A DNA stretch of 64,000 nt from Desulforapulum autotrophicum (GCA_020723285.1 DYJE01000001.1:373509-437508), one strand, 5' to 3'. Counted from the first letter of the stretch, positions 51,751 to 61,515 are shown. Made by a program: numbers and translations. The notes: generated by a model from the letters alone, not told the origin.

Positions 51751-52023
51751 TCACAACCTCATCAATACGACCATGTTGCCGTCATACGGGGATACAGGTG
51801 CGAAAATGCCGCATGCCTGAACACCCCAATGAACAAACTCAATCGGCTGGGTTGAAATGACCTGCCCGATGGCATATGGGGTCGTTGCCAATGACATATC
51901 CCGGTAATACAGATCATCCAGCCACCATGGATCTGTGTTGTCCCATTGGTCGATGTTTATGGTTTTATCCGGGTTATCGTACCACCCGCCAACGCTCGCC
52001 AGTTGTCCAGTTAATTCAGCCAT
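51751..52023 (-). CDS. small phage tail protein
   Basis: The 90-residue protein starts MAELTGQLASVGGWYDNPDK and is rich in Trp, Tyr and Asp. It shares its start with the 253-residue protein that follows it one base downstream, so the two may be paralogues or carry a common attachment segment. Function unknown; probably a small tip component. Confidence 0.5.
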   Translation of the reverse strand: MAELTGQLASVGGWYDNPDKTINIDQWDNTDPWWLDDLYYRDMSLATTPYAIGQVISTQPIEFVHWGVQACGIFAPVSPYDGNMVVLMRL

Positions 52024-52025
52024 AT

Positions 52026-52796
52026 TTATTCCAGTTTGATCAACATGTGACGTTCGGTATCGTGAGACACTGCGAGGTATTCGGAACCATTGATCGTAAT
52101 CACATCGCCATGATTGTACATGCGAGTGAGGCGGACTCTGTAGACATTTTCAAGACATCCAACAGGTCGGAGATACGCTGTGTCCGTGTGGACCTTAAAC
52201 ATGTAAACCGGGACCAACATCAGCCCCCCATTGTATTGCATGGGTTGCTGATTAGCCACATACGAGTCATTGGTACCCAACCCAACTATTTGTCCTGCGG
52301 TCAGTGTCGAGGATGCCGCTGTCCACGCACCGTCAATGTAAAACGTTGAATATGTGCTGATGTCTCGCGCAAAGGGAGAAACTGATGACGACGAGCTTCC
52401 AATACCGTTACCATTGCAAATCAACCCCGCACCACCCGTCACTCCTTGCATAGGGCCTAAAAACGATAAACCTCCCCATAGCCATATACTATTGGTGGTA
52501 TTGTAATACCCAACAAGCAGTGATCTACCAGCACTCACAAATAGGTACGGTTGGCCCGCTTGGAACATGATTCCTACTGATGTTGTTGTTCGAATCCCTC
52601 CAGACATGGTGGCATACAGGCGGGTAGCCGTGTCACTGTAACGCACCACCTCAAAGATCGTTCCACTCTTCTCGATAGCTAAAGCCGTTGAAGTTTGGCT
52701 ATTTATAGTCCAACCGTTCCCCGCCGCGAAAGTGGCCAACTGAGGGATAAGATTGCCGACGGTTGTGAAAGACGTAAACGCTTGATATTTTGCCAT
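52026..52796 (-). CDS. phage tail tip/receptor-region protein
   Basis: The 256-residue protein has an N-terminal LIPQLATFAAGNGWTI segment that matches the next upstream protein (KIVTFASANGWTV). The rest is Gly/Ser/Tyr-rich with a repeated beta pattern. It is overlapped by one base with the upstream gene. It is likely part of the host-recognition tip. I do not recognise a family. Confidence 0.55.
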   Translation of the reverse strand: MAKYQAFTSFTTVGNLIPQLATFAAGNGWTINSQTSTALAIEKSGTIFEVVRYSDTATRLYATMSGGIRTTTSVGIMFQAGQPYLFVSAGRSLLVGYYNTTNSIWLWGGLSFLGPMQGVTGGAGLICNGNGIGSSSSSVSPFARDISTYSTFYIDGAWTAASSTLTAGQIVGLGTNDSYVANQQPMQYNGGLMLVPVYMFKVHTDTAYLRPVGCLENVYRVRLTRMYNHGDVITINGSEYLAVSHDTERHMLIKLE

Positions 52797-53659
52797 CAGT
52801 TACACCTCATCGCGCAATACACGCCGTAAGTCGCACGGTGAATATCCTGAAAAACAACATATTCAACACCATCAATTGTCAGAGTATTTTCAGATGCGTT
52901 GTTGTATCCAGATATTTGAAACAACCCATCGATTTGCCCATAAATCTCAGGAAAATCTGTATTGAGCACATAAATCGGGAACAGCATGTATGTGTCGTCA
53001 GGGCACGTTATGATGTTGCTCTTTTTCGCGTGTATCGGCGACCATGAATTAAGGCTTACAAGTGTGGCCGACGATCCATCCGTGGATATTTTCCCCCATC
53101 CTCCACCCGGCAACGATAAATTTCCACTGCCGGTACTCCCATTGTATGCCCAATACGCGGTGACATCCGATGTGGTTGCGTAATTATAGGTATCAGTTGA
53201 CCCGCAACCCCCAATCAGTAGCGGATACGGATACTGGTTGTTCGTGGCAGGCGGATTTATAAACCCGAGGTGTATATGCTGATAGACCGTGTTCACCTTG
53301 GCAACACAGATGATTCGGCGTCCAGTCACAGACAACCAGTAGGGTATTTCGCTGTTCCAGAGATATGTGTAAACATATTTTCCTGACATGGGACCTGCTG
53401 CCATGGGCATACTGTTGTATGTTTTCCCTGCAACATATCCCCATGACCCATACAGCTCAAAATTATATCTGTTGCTCGCTGTGACCTCGTATGCACGTAT
53501 CCCGGCATAAATCTCATCAAGGCCTGATGCCCCAGCACCCCTCATGTAGACCTGAGTGCTGGACTGTTCGAGCACTGTCCACCCGTTGGCTGACGCGAAC
53601 GTGACGATTTTCGCCAACAGGTCGAGGTAGTTGCTGGCCGTACCATTTTCAAATGCCAT
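52796..53659 (-). CDS. phage tail tip/receptor-region protein, paralogue of the downstream gene
   Basis: The 287-residue protein starts MAFENGTASNYLDLLAKIVTFASANGWTVLEQSSTQVYM and is rich in Tyr, Gly and Asn. Its N-terminal layout matches the downstream 256-residue protein, suggesting an old tandem duplication with diverged bodies. Its stop overlaps the next start by one base. The role in host binding is inferred from position behind the tail-tip gene. Confidence 0.55.
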   Translation of the reverse strand: MAFENGTASNYLDLLAKIVTFASANGWTVLEQSSTQVYMRGAGASGLDEIYAGIRAYEVTASNRYNFELYGSWGYVAGKTYNSMPMAAGPMSGKYVYTYLWNSEIPYWLSVTGRRIICVAKVNTVYQHIHLGFINPPATNNQYPYPLLIGGCGSTDTYNYATTSDVTAYWAYNGSTGSGNLSLPGGGWGKISTDGSSATLVSLNSWSPIHAKKSNIITCPDDTYMLFPIYVLNTDFPEIYGQIDGLFQISGYNNASENTLTIDGVEYVVFQDIHRATYGVYCAMRCN

Positions 53660-53668
53660 CATTGCTCC

Positions 53669-54373
53669 TTACATCGATTTAGTTAATGTTATGATGGATT
53701 GGCCAACAGGGCTTCCTGTGGCCGTCCATTTGAAGCCAACCCGCCCCTTGCTCGACGATACAGTCTCGATAGGGATTGACGTGTTGTTTTCGATGGTAGA
53801 CCCAGCAATCGATTTTAAACCAGCCAATACCCCTGGCCCACTTATGATATTTTCCCCCTGCATAGGGTAGCTATGAGACACAGGCCAGCTTGTTGCTGGT
53901 GACGTATACATTCCATCAACAAGCTGGCCCTCAAAGCCATCCCAAAAAACAATATCCATAAATGTATCTAAAAATGGGTCAATTATACGGTCAAGTTCTT
54001 CTTCATTCATGACCAAAAGTTCATCGACTTCAATCTTACCTGAAACAATCCATGCCAATGGCCCACACCGCCTAACAGAGCATTTACCTACGTACCTCCC
54101 CATATACTCAACCAATCCCATACCCGTATCAAGCGCAACAGAAAACCAGTCAGATCCACCGCTCAATTGATATTTAAACCAGGTCTCAAAAATTTTGAGA
54201 TGGTCATTGGTCATTTTTGAACTCACATCGAAAACAACACTTGTCTGTGCAGACCGTCGCCTTACTCTATATGGACCAACATCAATATCAGTTCGAAGAA
54301 TATTATTTTCTTCATCGTATCCATAAGACTCAATCAAAAACGGGGGCAACATTTCTGGATACTCACTGGCCAT
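53669..54373 (-). CDS. phage tail protein, longer member of a tandem duplicate
   Basis: The 234-residue protein starts MASEYPEMLPPFLIESYGYDEENN. Its first 120 residues match the protein at 54433-54801 closely (WFSVALDTGMGLVEYMGRYVGKCSVRR vs WFSVSLDTGSGLVEYTGRYVGKCSVRR). The C-terminal 100 residues are extra: an acidic segment EEELDRIIDPFLDTFMDIVFWDGF and a beta-rich end. The shared part is of a type common beside lambda-like tail-tip genes (WFsvpL-tG pattern). Start codon ATG 54373; the frame is open to 54385. Confidence 0.7.
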   Translation of the reverse strand: MASEYPEMLPPFLIESYGYDEENNILRTDIDVGPYRVRRRSAQTSVVFDVSSKMTNDHLKIFETWFKYQLSGGSDWFSVALDTGMGLVEYMGRYVGKCSVRRCGPLAWIVSGKIEVDELLVMNEEELDRIIDPFLDTFMDIVFWDGFEGQLVDGMYTSPATSWPVSHSYPMQGENIISGPGVLAGLKSIAGSTIENNTSIPIETVSSSKGRVGFKWTATGSPVGQSIITLTKSM

Positions 54374-54801
54374 TGAACGCTCCATCTGCCGAATGCACGG
54401 CGCTTATTTCAACAACACATAATATTTTTATTTTAAATGACCAAAAGTTCAGGGACTTCAATCTTACCTGAAACAATCCAAGATCCCGCCCCACCGCGCC
54501 TAACAGAACATTTACCAACATACCGTCCAGTGTACTCAACCAATCCGCTGCCCGTATCAAGCGAAACCGAAAACCAGTCAGCTCCACCGCTTATTTTATA
54601 CTTAACCCAAGACTCAAAAATTTTAAGCTGGTCATTGGTCATTTTTGAACTCACGGCGAAAATAGTGCCTGCCTGAGTAGATCTGCGCCTTACCCGTGAT
54701 GGCCCGGCCTCCATATCGGTGCGAATAATATTATTTTCTTCATCGTATCCATAAGACTCAATCAAAAAAGGAGGCAATATTTCTGGATACTCACTGGCCA
54801 T
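54374..54801. repeat. first unit of a roughly 428-bp tandem duplication
   Basis: The distance between the two ATGs (54801 and 54373) equals the period. The flank GTGTTGTTGAAA and GCGCCGTGCATTCGGC, in the 3' end of the tail-tip gene just before ATG 54801, recurs just before ATG 54373. The copies have diverged at many third positions, so the event is not recent. Confidence 0.7.
54433..54801 (-). CDS. phage tail protein, shorter member of a tandem duplicate
   Basis: The 122-residue protein starts MASEYPEILPPFLIESYGYDEENN and ends IEVPELLVI. It matches the N-terminal half of the next gene almost throughout, at DNA level too, and lacks the C-terminal half. Its start overlaps the end of the tail-tip gene by 11 bases. 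After its stop the sequence repeats the 3' end of the tail-tip gene, which reveals a tandem copy event. Confidence 0.75.
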   Translation of the reverse strand: MASEYPEILPPFLIESYGYDEENNIIRTDMEAGPSRVRRRSTQAGTIFAVSSKMTNDQLKIFESWVKYKISGGADWFSVSLDTGSGLVEYTGRYVGKCSVRRGGAGSWIVSGKIEVPELLVI

Positions 54802-57460
54802 TGGGAACCCCATCCGCCGAATGCACGGCGCTGTTTTCAACAACACATAGAATTTCTATTTTATGTGTTGCACGCGGGGTTGCAGACAAAACAAGGCAGC
54901 GCCTTTCAAAAAGACTACCCGTTCCAAACTGATAATGCGTTCGCTCCCGAGAATAGCCATAATATACATGATTAGGTATAAGGTCAGTCATTACAACGTG
55001 ATATGAGTCATCACCTTCAGTTATTAGGTACGGTCCATCCTGAGATCCATCAGGCTTTCTGAAACTGATATAGTGATCTCCTGATCCAAATGCTACCGGC
55101 TCTGACAGTTCAAGAACCTGGCCGGAAACGCCCCGGATCTCACCGGATGATCCCCATGATGGAAGGGGATGAGAAACAGACACAAGATCACCCCGAAGAA
55201 TAATCCTGGCATCCATTTCAGTTTGAAACGTCACAAATGTTCGCCTGTGCATATTACATGCAGCGTCATAAAGCCCTTCACGCCGGGCTTGATCAGCTTG
55301 AGCAATGCCCCATTTTTTGATGGACGCAGGAGAATCAGACGATGATCCAGGGAGTGTGCATACCACACTTTTCCACACCCATGAGTCTTCATCGAAGTAT
55401 TCAACCTCAATATCATCAGGCGTGTCAGGATCGAACATGAGATAATCGATAGAAAAGGAACCACGGACGATGTTACGAACCCCAAAAACGCCTTTAATGA
55501 CGGTCTGTTCCTGATCCCTGCTAAACGTTATCGAGCCTCCAACCATGTGGGGTTGTGCCCGACCTGTCCGGAGAATTGTTTTAATGGAATCCCAGAATGT
55601 TGCCTTTGTATCAAAAATACCGTCACAAAGATCACCACGATTCGTCCAGAGTGCATCGAGCGCAAGAAGTTGATCAAGATCGATTGAGGAATCATTCAGA
55701 CCGATGGAATATATTGCATTTCGACACGCATCAGCCGCCGCCCATGCGATAGAACGTGTGGCCGTTGGCGCACTCCAAACAGTCCCGTTCCATATGGGGA
55801 GTCTCCTTGTTGAAAGTACACTTATTCTACTTAAAAAATCATTATTAAATCCGGCAGATGCCTTTGCTTTTAAAGCCACAGACGTAACGTCATTATACAC
55901 CAGTCTATGCTCCATAAAAACACGTAGACCAGCCCATATGCAATCATCGCACAAATTACCATTTGGAGGAACGGCACTCCTTGAAACGCTTACTTGATAT
56001 GATACATTTGTATTTGTTCCATCTTGAATATAAATTGGTAACGTTATCGTTCTTCGAACTGGAGTTCTACCAGCACCTGTTATTACAAAATCACCTCCAT
56101 ACGAATGTGGTACATCGTCAATAAAAAGTCCTGTTGTTGGATTTACCAATTTAACATATATATTAACAGTGACTTCAGCGGATTGCAAATCGCCCGTGTC
56201 TGGATTAACGCTGTATAAACCATTTGGAAATACAATATCAAACGAGTATGTTTGTCCGTAATTCACCGAACCCAAACTCGGGTATCCAGCATAATAAATA
56301 ATATCTCTAGAACCCAGTGTTAAAACATTGTTGTTTGAGCTTTGATAATTATCACAGTTGACACCCCAACAATATTCCAAATCAGGCAATGGCTCTACCA
56401 CTTTAATAAAAAATCCCCACATCTCATTATAAAAATACACATCAACTTGCTCAACTGTGTAATTATCGTATATATTCATAGGATTAATGTCGCCACCAGA
56501 CACCTTGAACGTATCCCCCGCTGATATTATACAGCCACCATCACCATCTCTCAGGTCCCATCCATTATTGGACACTCCAGAAGGGACAAAAAGCGTAAAG
56601 ACACCATTCACCATACGAGGCTCATTTACATTGCTTAAATTCGTAGAATCGTAAATAAAATAGCACTTTCCAGGTTCCGTTTCTGCCCCAGCTACTTCTC
56701 TTGCAATCTCTTGTCCCGTTATATATGGAGATGTATACACATTATCATGATACGGGCATGCTTCGCCGGGGTTTACTACTTCAAACTCGATGCCTGGAAT
56801 CTGGTTTATTGACAAATCATCAAATAATATATCCTCTATTTCGTAATACCCTTGGCCTATACATAATAAAATGTAAACAAATTGGTCATTATCAATATAT
56901 TCAGACCACGGTTGAGATATTAAAGGTGGAGTTGTTTTTAATCGTCCATATTGGACAGGTATAACCTGGCCAAAACGTGGCGCATTTGTAGGCGATGACA
57001 AAGAATAAACGGAGGTGCTATTTGCATATGAAATCTGACGTTGCGCAGAATCAGGATTTTTAATCGGCATAACAGCGTTCATGATGGCAGAACCTGCCAT
57101 CATAACCCCGGCGCTGATTAGTGACCCACCAAATCCGCCCCCCCACGCGGCAATAGAAGGCACAAGCTGAGGGGCGTACAAACTCAGTGCAATCAAACCT
57201 ATCATAGCGACTATACGAACCGGGCTTGACCCACCATCACCACCCTGGGGAAGATGGATAAAAACAACCACATCATGTTCAAGAATCACAAGCCCAGGCC
57301 ATTCAGAACGAAACGCAGGCCTGCCATTAAATGAACAGACAACAGGGCCGCGACTGTCAAGGCCAGTCGTACCCACATAATCAGCCACAGAAATACCATC
57401 AGCCACCTGCCGTTTATGCCCAGCCGATACAGGATAATATGTATGAACAACACTGGCCAT
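54791..57460 (-). CDS. phage tail tip / host specificity protein
   Basis: The 889-residue protein is the tip protein of a siphovirus tail (gpJ/TipJ-like central part). The start has YVGTTGLDSRGPVVCSFNGRP, then a hydrophobic, Gly-rich region (IAMIGLIALSLYAPQLVPSIAAWGGGFGGSLISAGVMMAGSAIM). NAPRFGQVIPVQYGRLKTTPPLISQPWSEYI follows, a segment characteristic of the family. The C-terminal part has IRILRGDLVSVSHPLPSWG-type patterns typical of tail-tip beta domains. Start ATG 57460 overlaps the stop of the NlpC gene (TGATG). Confidence 0.8.
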   Translation of the reverse strand: MASVVHTYYPVSAGHKRQVADGISVADYVGTTGLDSRGPVVCSFNGRPAFRSEWPGLVILEHDVVVFIHLPQGGDGGSSPVRIVAMIGLIALSLYAPQLVPSIAAWGGGFGGSLISAGVMMAGSAIMNAVMPIKNPDSAQRQISYANSTSVYSLSSPTNAPRFGQVIPVQYGRLKTTPPLISQPWSEYIDNDQFVYILLCIGQGYYEIEDILFDDLSINQIPGIEFEVVNPGEACPYHDNVYTSPYITGQEIAREVAGAETEPGKCYFIYDSTNLSNVNEPRMVNGVFTLFVPSGVSNNGWDLRDGDGGCIISAGDTFKVSGGDINPMNIYDNYTVEQVDVYFYNEMWGFFIKVVEPLPDLEYCWGVNCDNYQSSNNNVLTLGSRDIIYYAGYPSLGSVNYGQTYSFDIVFPNGLYSVNPDTGDLQSAEVTVNIYVKLVNPTTGLFIDDVPHSYGGDFVITGAGRTPVRRTITLPIYIQDGTNTNVSYQVSVSRSAVPPNGNLCDDCIWAGLRVFMEHRLVYNDVTSVALKAKASAGFNNDFLSRISVLSTRRLPIWNGTVWSAPTATRSIAWAAADACRNAIYSIGLNDSSIDLDQLLALDALWTNRGDLCDGIFDTKATFWDSIKTILRTGRAQPHMVGGSITFSRDQEQTVIKGVFGVRNIVRGSFSIDYLMFDPDTPDDIEVEYFDEDSWVWKSVVCTLPGSSSDSPASIKKWGIAQADQARREGLYDAACNMHRRTFVTFQTEMDARIILRGDLVSVSHPLPSWGSSGEIRGVSGQVLELSEPVAFGSGDHYISFRKPDGSQDGPYLITEGDDSYHVVMTDLIPNHVYYGYSRERTHYQFGTGSLFERRCLVLSATPRATHKIEILCVVENSAVHSADGVPNGQ

Positions 57461-57861
57461 CAATCCACCCGCCGCCTGTAATACTCGATTCGTTCCCAAC
57501 CCATGGCCATCAATGCAAACGGCCTGTCAAATTGAACCCCGTTTTTCTGTGATGAATGAAGAACACCGCCACCATCGACATTAACCCAGACACCGATATG
57601 ATCCGCCTCAGCCTGCCTGTAAAGTTTCACAAGACAGCCATCTTCAGGGCTGTCAATCATGATCCATTCCAACCAGGCATCATGGCCTTTCATGGCTCGG
57701 ATGACCGAGATCAAACGTTCTGAATCAACGGATATTTCAGGGATTTTGATTCCGTATTTTTTCTTCTGGATTTCACGGGCAAGCCCAAGACAATCAAATC
57801 GATCAGGCCCGGCACACCCCAGCCCCCATTCTTTTCCTATGTACTCATTAATCCAATGCAT
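57460..57861 (-). CDS. phage NlpC/P60 tail peptidase
   Basis: The 133-residue protein has Cys24 in RFDCLGLAREI and His88 in ADHIGVWV, the catalytic pair of NlpC/P60 peptidases. It probably cuts peptidoglycan peptides during DNA entry, as the gpK-like tail protein does. Start ATG 57861 overlaps the upstream stop (TGATG), and its own stop overlaps the tip gene. The frame is open to 57972. Confidence 0.85.
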   Translation of the reverse strand: MHWINEYIGKEWGLGCAGPDRFDCLGLAREIQKKKYGIKIPEISVDSERLISVIRAMKGHDAWLEWIMIDSPEDGCLVKLYRQAEADHIGVWVNVDGGGVLHSSQKNGVQFDRPFALMAMGWERIEYYRRRVD

Positions 57862-58385
57862 CACGACCTCACCAATCCAGGAAAACGCTGGGCAGTAAAC
57901 AGAGGCCGTGGGAATGCCCTGTTGATGTAATCGCCGAATGTTGCCGCCCCTGTCACAGACGTATCCGTACACGTCACACGACGAAGCGTCAGGCCGTTCA
58001 ACACATAATGAGGCCCATGGACTTCAGCGTCCGTATTAAGATACTCTCTGTATGTGATTTCAATGGGCGCACGCTGGACCATGGCCGAATCAACATGGCC
58101 ACTGATTTCCCTGCTCACGTTATCAATTTTAATTTGTATCTCAGGAAGCTTGTCAGAGCTTTCAGGGGTAAGTGCCTCAAAAGCGCAGGCCAAGTAAGTT
58201 ACCGTTTCATTTTCATCAGAAGGCGCTCCATCCTCAATCAGCCCCACAAGATCAACTTTATCGCAAACCACGCGAACCGGGTCTGTCCATGATGGATGAC
58301 GGAGTTCAAGCGTTGCCAATATGATCACATTGACAGGGGCTGAGGCATACGCCTCTTTGATGGCATCTGACCAGGCATCTTCCAT
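57861..58385 (-). CDS. DUF1833 phage tail protein
   Basis: The 174-residue protein has the DUF1833 pattern: DAIKEAYASAPVNVIILATLELRHPSW, then YLACAFEALTPESSDKLPEIQIKIDNVS and ITYREYL. Members occupy the same place as the gpL-like minor tail proteins of lambda, between tape measure and NlpC. It is overlapped by the NlpC gene by one base. Confidence 0.85.
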   Translation of the reverse strand: MEDAWSDAIKEAYASAPVNVIILATLELRHPSWTDPVRVVCDKVDLVGLIEDGAPSDENETVTYLACAFEALTPESSDKLPEIQIKIDNVSREISGHVDSAMVQRAPIEITYREYLNTDAEVHGPHYVLNGLTLRRVTCTDTSVTGAATFGDYINRAFPRPLFTAQRFPGLVRS

Positions 58386-58387
58386 AA

Positions 58388-60925
58388 TTACCTCATTGAT
58401 CCATACGCACGGTTCAAGCCGTATTGAGATTCAAGAGCCCCAGAAAGAGCCGAACGCCCGGACCCGATTCCGCTGGCCATGGCTCCGTCGATCTGCTCGA
58501 TGATCACAGACAGATCAAGGCCACCGCTTTCGTTGGCTGTCATGGATTCCACGCGCCCGGTTGCACCCGTGGCCTGATTATTTATGGTCACATTGATAAT
58601 CGGCTTTGACCCACCGTTCGACCGAACCCCAAGATCACCGGATGATGTTCTGACCAGAGGCATGACCGCCTCTGCCCCTGCCTCACCCATGACACCAAAA
58701 GAGCCGCCCTGACCAAACCTGAAAACTGTAGGTTTTTGATAGATTTTATTTGAAAAAACTCCGCCCTTTGCAAAGGCTTTAATTCCGGAGTCGAAGATAT
58801 TGCCTTTGGCGTTGTATGTGGCAAATGTCGATGTCATGGACCCGTCAGGCGACGTATAAGAACCGGTTCCTGTTCCGGCCCATCCTGAAAACACGGATAC
58901 AAGTCCGGCTGCAAGCGGGGCCGTGATAGCCTGCCGAACCGCGATTCGTGCCATATCCGCGATAATTCCGTTTGCCAAATCCGTAAATGACAGTTTGCCC
59001 GTTTTTACAAAAGAAACAAGGGCATCCTCCATGCCTGAAAATGCATTACCCACAGCATTTTCAACACCTGACGCCATGTCATAAGCTGAATCCCTGTAGT
59101 CTATAAGACTACGGATCATACCATCCCTCCAATACGTGGATGCATCAAGGGTCTGTCTGTAATGCTCACGGATTTTCTCAAGTTCTTCATTGCGAATAGC
59201 GTCTGCCGAAACCATGTAGTATGCATTGATCATCGCTTCGTCTTGTTTTGTCTTTCTGAACCCCTCAACTTCCTTATTCAGCTGATCCATTGCATAATCA
59301 TACGTGCTCATGGTGGCCTTGTTGTAGGTATCTACAAACTGCTCGGTGGCCCGTTTTTTTTCTTCCAATTCCTCTTCAAGTCTTTTTTTCTGTTCATCTT
59401 TTTCGGCATCCAGTATTTTTTTCTTTTCTTCAGTGGCCCATTTATCGACTCGAACCTTGTTAACACCCAGTTCTTTATAATGCTTTGCCTCTTCATCAAC
59501 CATGTGAAGGGCGAAGTTTGTCGTAGACATAAATGTTTTATTGTAGGCTTTGTTGAACTCTGCAAGCGCTGCTTTTCTCCGCTTGAGTTCATCTTCAAGC
59601 CCAGGGCTCAAAGTTCCTTTTTTGTCGTCATTCTTGGGCTTATCATCGCCATTCGTATTTTTATCCGGATTGCTTTTATCAGGTTTTTTAGGAGCGTAAA
59701 GCTCGCTGATCTGCTGATTGATACTTTTCAACTGGATCAGTTTTGTTTTTAACTGTCTTTCAAGATCAGGAAGATAATCCGGCTCAAAAACATTAAACAT
59801 ATTTTTTGTCAAACTGCCAACATCGAGCTGATCCCGTAAACCTGATATTGCAATTTCAATACTTTTCTTTTTTGTTTCAAGGGCTGTAAGATCAAAGCTT
59901 TCAATATAGCGTCTCAAATCTTCACGATTTGCCGTTGCGAGTTGGTCAAAAGTCATTGCGCCACCTGCAACCATGCCAATTCCAGCACCGAGATCAGACA
60001 TCCAACCAGGAATCCACCCAACTTTATCAGCAGTCCACGCCGCTGCCACTCCCATACCTTTTATGGCAACACCAACGCCTTCAAAAAAAGAAATTACATC
60101 TTTCTTGTTAGCCGAAGTCCAATCTCCAATTTCACTGAGATTTTTCGAAAAATCATCAAGAACATCAGCAGCAACTTCCATAAAACCGGACTGGGCGATT
60201 TTATTAGACATATCAACCCAGGCCGTTGCCATCCGGTTCGATGCAGCCAAGGCCGAATCACCCGCTGATTTTGCAGCATTGCCGTATTTATCCTGAAGAG
60301 CCCTGGCCATTCGCGGCAACAGGTCTTCAGCAAGCAGCTCACCGTTAACGAGCATCTTATCAAGCTGCGCTGTTGAAACCCCCATGGCGTCAGCAGCAAT
60401 TTTGAAAGCACCAGGCAACCGTTCACCAAGTTGCCCCCTCAATTCCTCAGCACTGACTTTTCCCTTACTCATCATCTGAGTAACAGCATCAAGCATCCCA
60501 CCGATATCAGCCTGAGACTTGCCAAGAGCAACACCAGCCGATGTGATAGCAAGGAAAATATCCCTTGTTTTCTGCCCCTGCATCAATGTGTCCTGGGATG
60601 CAGCAAAAATACCGGCATACGCATCAGCCGTATCGTAAAACTCAGTTCCAAGCATCTTTGTAACACTTCGGACATAATCAAGTTCATCGGCGGCAAGCTT
60701 CGGTTTTCCGGCTATTGCCGTGAATGCACGGCCAAGACCTTCAACCCGCACCCCAGCATCAAAAATATTTTTGGCAAAAGCTCCAACACCGATTCCAGAA
60801 AGGACGCCCTGAACTGAAAATGCCGCCGATCTCAATTTTGAAACATTCGCTCCTAAAGATGCGAATGCTTTTCCTGTGATATCCTTGGCAGTAAGTACAA
60901 TTTCAAGAGCGACTTTATCGGACAT
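58388..60925 (-). CDS. tail tape measure protein
   Basis: The 845-residue protein sets tail length. The N-terminal part (about 70-215) holds a tape-measure domain with RDIFLAITSAGVALGKSQADIGGMLDAVTQMMSKGKVSAEELRGQLGERLPGA. A charged coiled coil (about 420-600) includes two related repeats (AYNKTFMSTTNFALHMVDEE and TYNKATMSTYDYAMDQLNKE). The end has the lambda-type C-terminal domain: GMEDALVSFVKTGKLSFTDLANGIIADMARIAVRQ. By the usual scale of 0.15 nm per residue the tail would be about 125 nm, which is an estimate only. Confidence 0.93.
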   Translation of the reverse strand: MSDKVALEIVLTAKDITGKAFASLGANVSKLRSAAFSVQGVLSGIGVGAFAKNIFDAGVRVEGLGRAFTAIAGKPKLAADELDYVRSVTKMLGTEFYDTADAYAGIFAASQDTLMQGQKTRDIFLAITSAGVALGKSQADIGGMLDAVTQMMSKGKVSAEELRGQLGERLPGAFKIAADAMGVSTAQLDKMLVNGELLAEDLLPRMARALQDKYGNAAKSAGDSALAASNRMATAWVDMSNKIAQSGFMEVAADVLDDFSKNLSEIGDWTSANKKDVISFFEGVGVAIKGMGVAAAWTADKVGWIPGWMSDLGAGIGMVAGGAMTFDQLATANREDLRRYIESFDLTALETKKKSIEIAISGLRDQLDVGSLTKNMFNVFEPDYLPDLERQLKTKLIQLKSINQQISELYAPKKPDKSNPDKNTNGDDKPKNDDKKGTLSPGLEDELKRRKAALAEFNKAYNKTFMSTTNFALHMVDEEAKHYKELGVNKVRVDKWATEEKKKILDAEKDEQKKRLEEELEEKKRATEQFVDTYNKATMSTYDYAMDQLNKEVEGFRKTKQDEAMINAYYMVSADAIRNEELEKIREHYRQTLDASTYWRDGMIRSLIDYRDSAYDMASGVENAVGNAFSGMEDALVSFVKTGKLSFTDLANGIIADMARIAVRQAITAPLAAGLVSVFSGWAGTGTGSYTSPDGSMTSTFATYNAKGNIFDSGIKAFAKGGVFSNKIYQKPTVFRFGQGGSFGVMGEAGAEAVMPLVRTSSGDLGVRSNGGSKPIINVTINNQATGATGRVESMTANESGGLDLSVIIEQIDGAMASGIGSGRSALSGALESQYGLNRAYGSMR

Positions 60926-60927
60926 GG

Positions 60928-61515
60928 CTAAATCCTTTTCCCCATCATTTTAAGACGGAAATTCCGTGCGATATTCTGCCTTATGGCCTCTTTTTCTTTT
61001 TCGTAGAAAGGATCAACAATCGGACGTTCAGGGATATCGAATTTTGTGGTTGTCTTTCGAATAAAAAAGTATTTACGAAGACTTGATCGTTTGCCAAGAG
61101 ACATTCCAAGCATCGTAAGCGCTTTACGTTTTTTTTCAGTAACAGGCGTTTCAAACCCCCTCTGATATCGGGTCATCAATCGTTTCAGGCCTGAATTTGT
61201 CTTTGATGTCCATCCAATATGAGCGACATTTTTCAATCGGTCAAAATCATACCGGACAGAATTAACCACGCCACGAAAGGGAAGGTTTGATCTGAATCTG
61301 CCTTTTTTAAGTCTTGCAATGGCCGTGAGCTTTTTTAAATCAGATCCACCAGGTTGCGCTGACCTGATACCACGCTTTAGGCCCTGAGAAAGGCGAAAAG
61401 ATTCAATTTTTATGACAGATGATAGCGCCTTTTCTTTTTTTGTCGCGGATTCATCAACCGCTTTTTTTACGGTATCGTATCCATTGGCTGCAACATTCAG
61501 AAGTCCGTCACTCAT
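60928..61515 (-). CDS. phage tail protein between chaperone and tape measure
   Basis: The 195-residue basic protein starts MSDGLLNVAANGYDTVKKAVDESATKKEKAL. It is rich in Lys and Arg, with a helical N-terminus and a middle segment HIGWTSKTNSGLKRLMTRYQRGFETPV. Overlap by 8 bases with the frameshift product upstream marks it as part of the tail operon. I do not recognise a named family. The ATG at 61515 was chosen; the frame is open to 61551. Confidence 0.6.
   Translation of the reverse strand: MSDGLLNVAANGYDTVKKAVDESATKKEKALSSVIKIESFRLSQGLKRGIRSAQPGGSDLKKLTAIARLKKGRFRSNLPFRGVVNSVRYDFDRLKNVAHIGWTSKTNSGLKRLMTRYQRGFETPVTEKKRKALTMLGMSLGKRSSLRKYFFIRKTTTKFDIPERPIVDPFYEKEKEAIRQNIARNFRLKMMGKRI

Noticed and set aside
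50988-54801. Diversity-generating retroelement in the tail-tip region
   Set aside because: The repeats are ordinary diverged duplications; there is no reverse transcriptase or adenine-biased variable repeat in the window.
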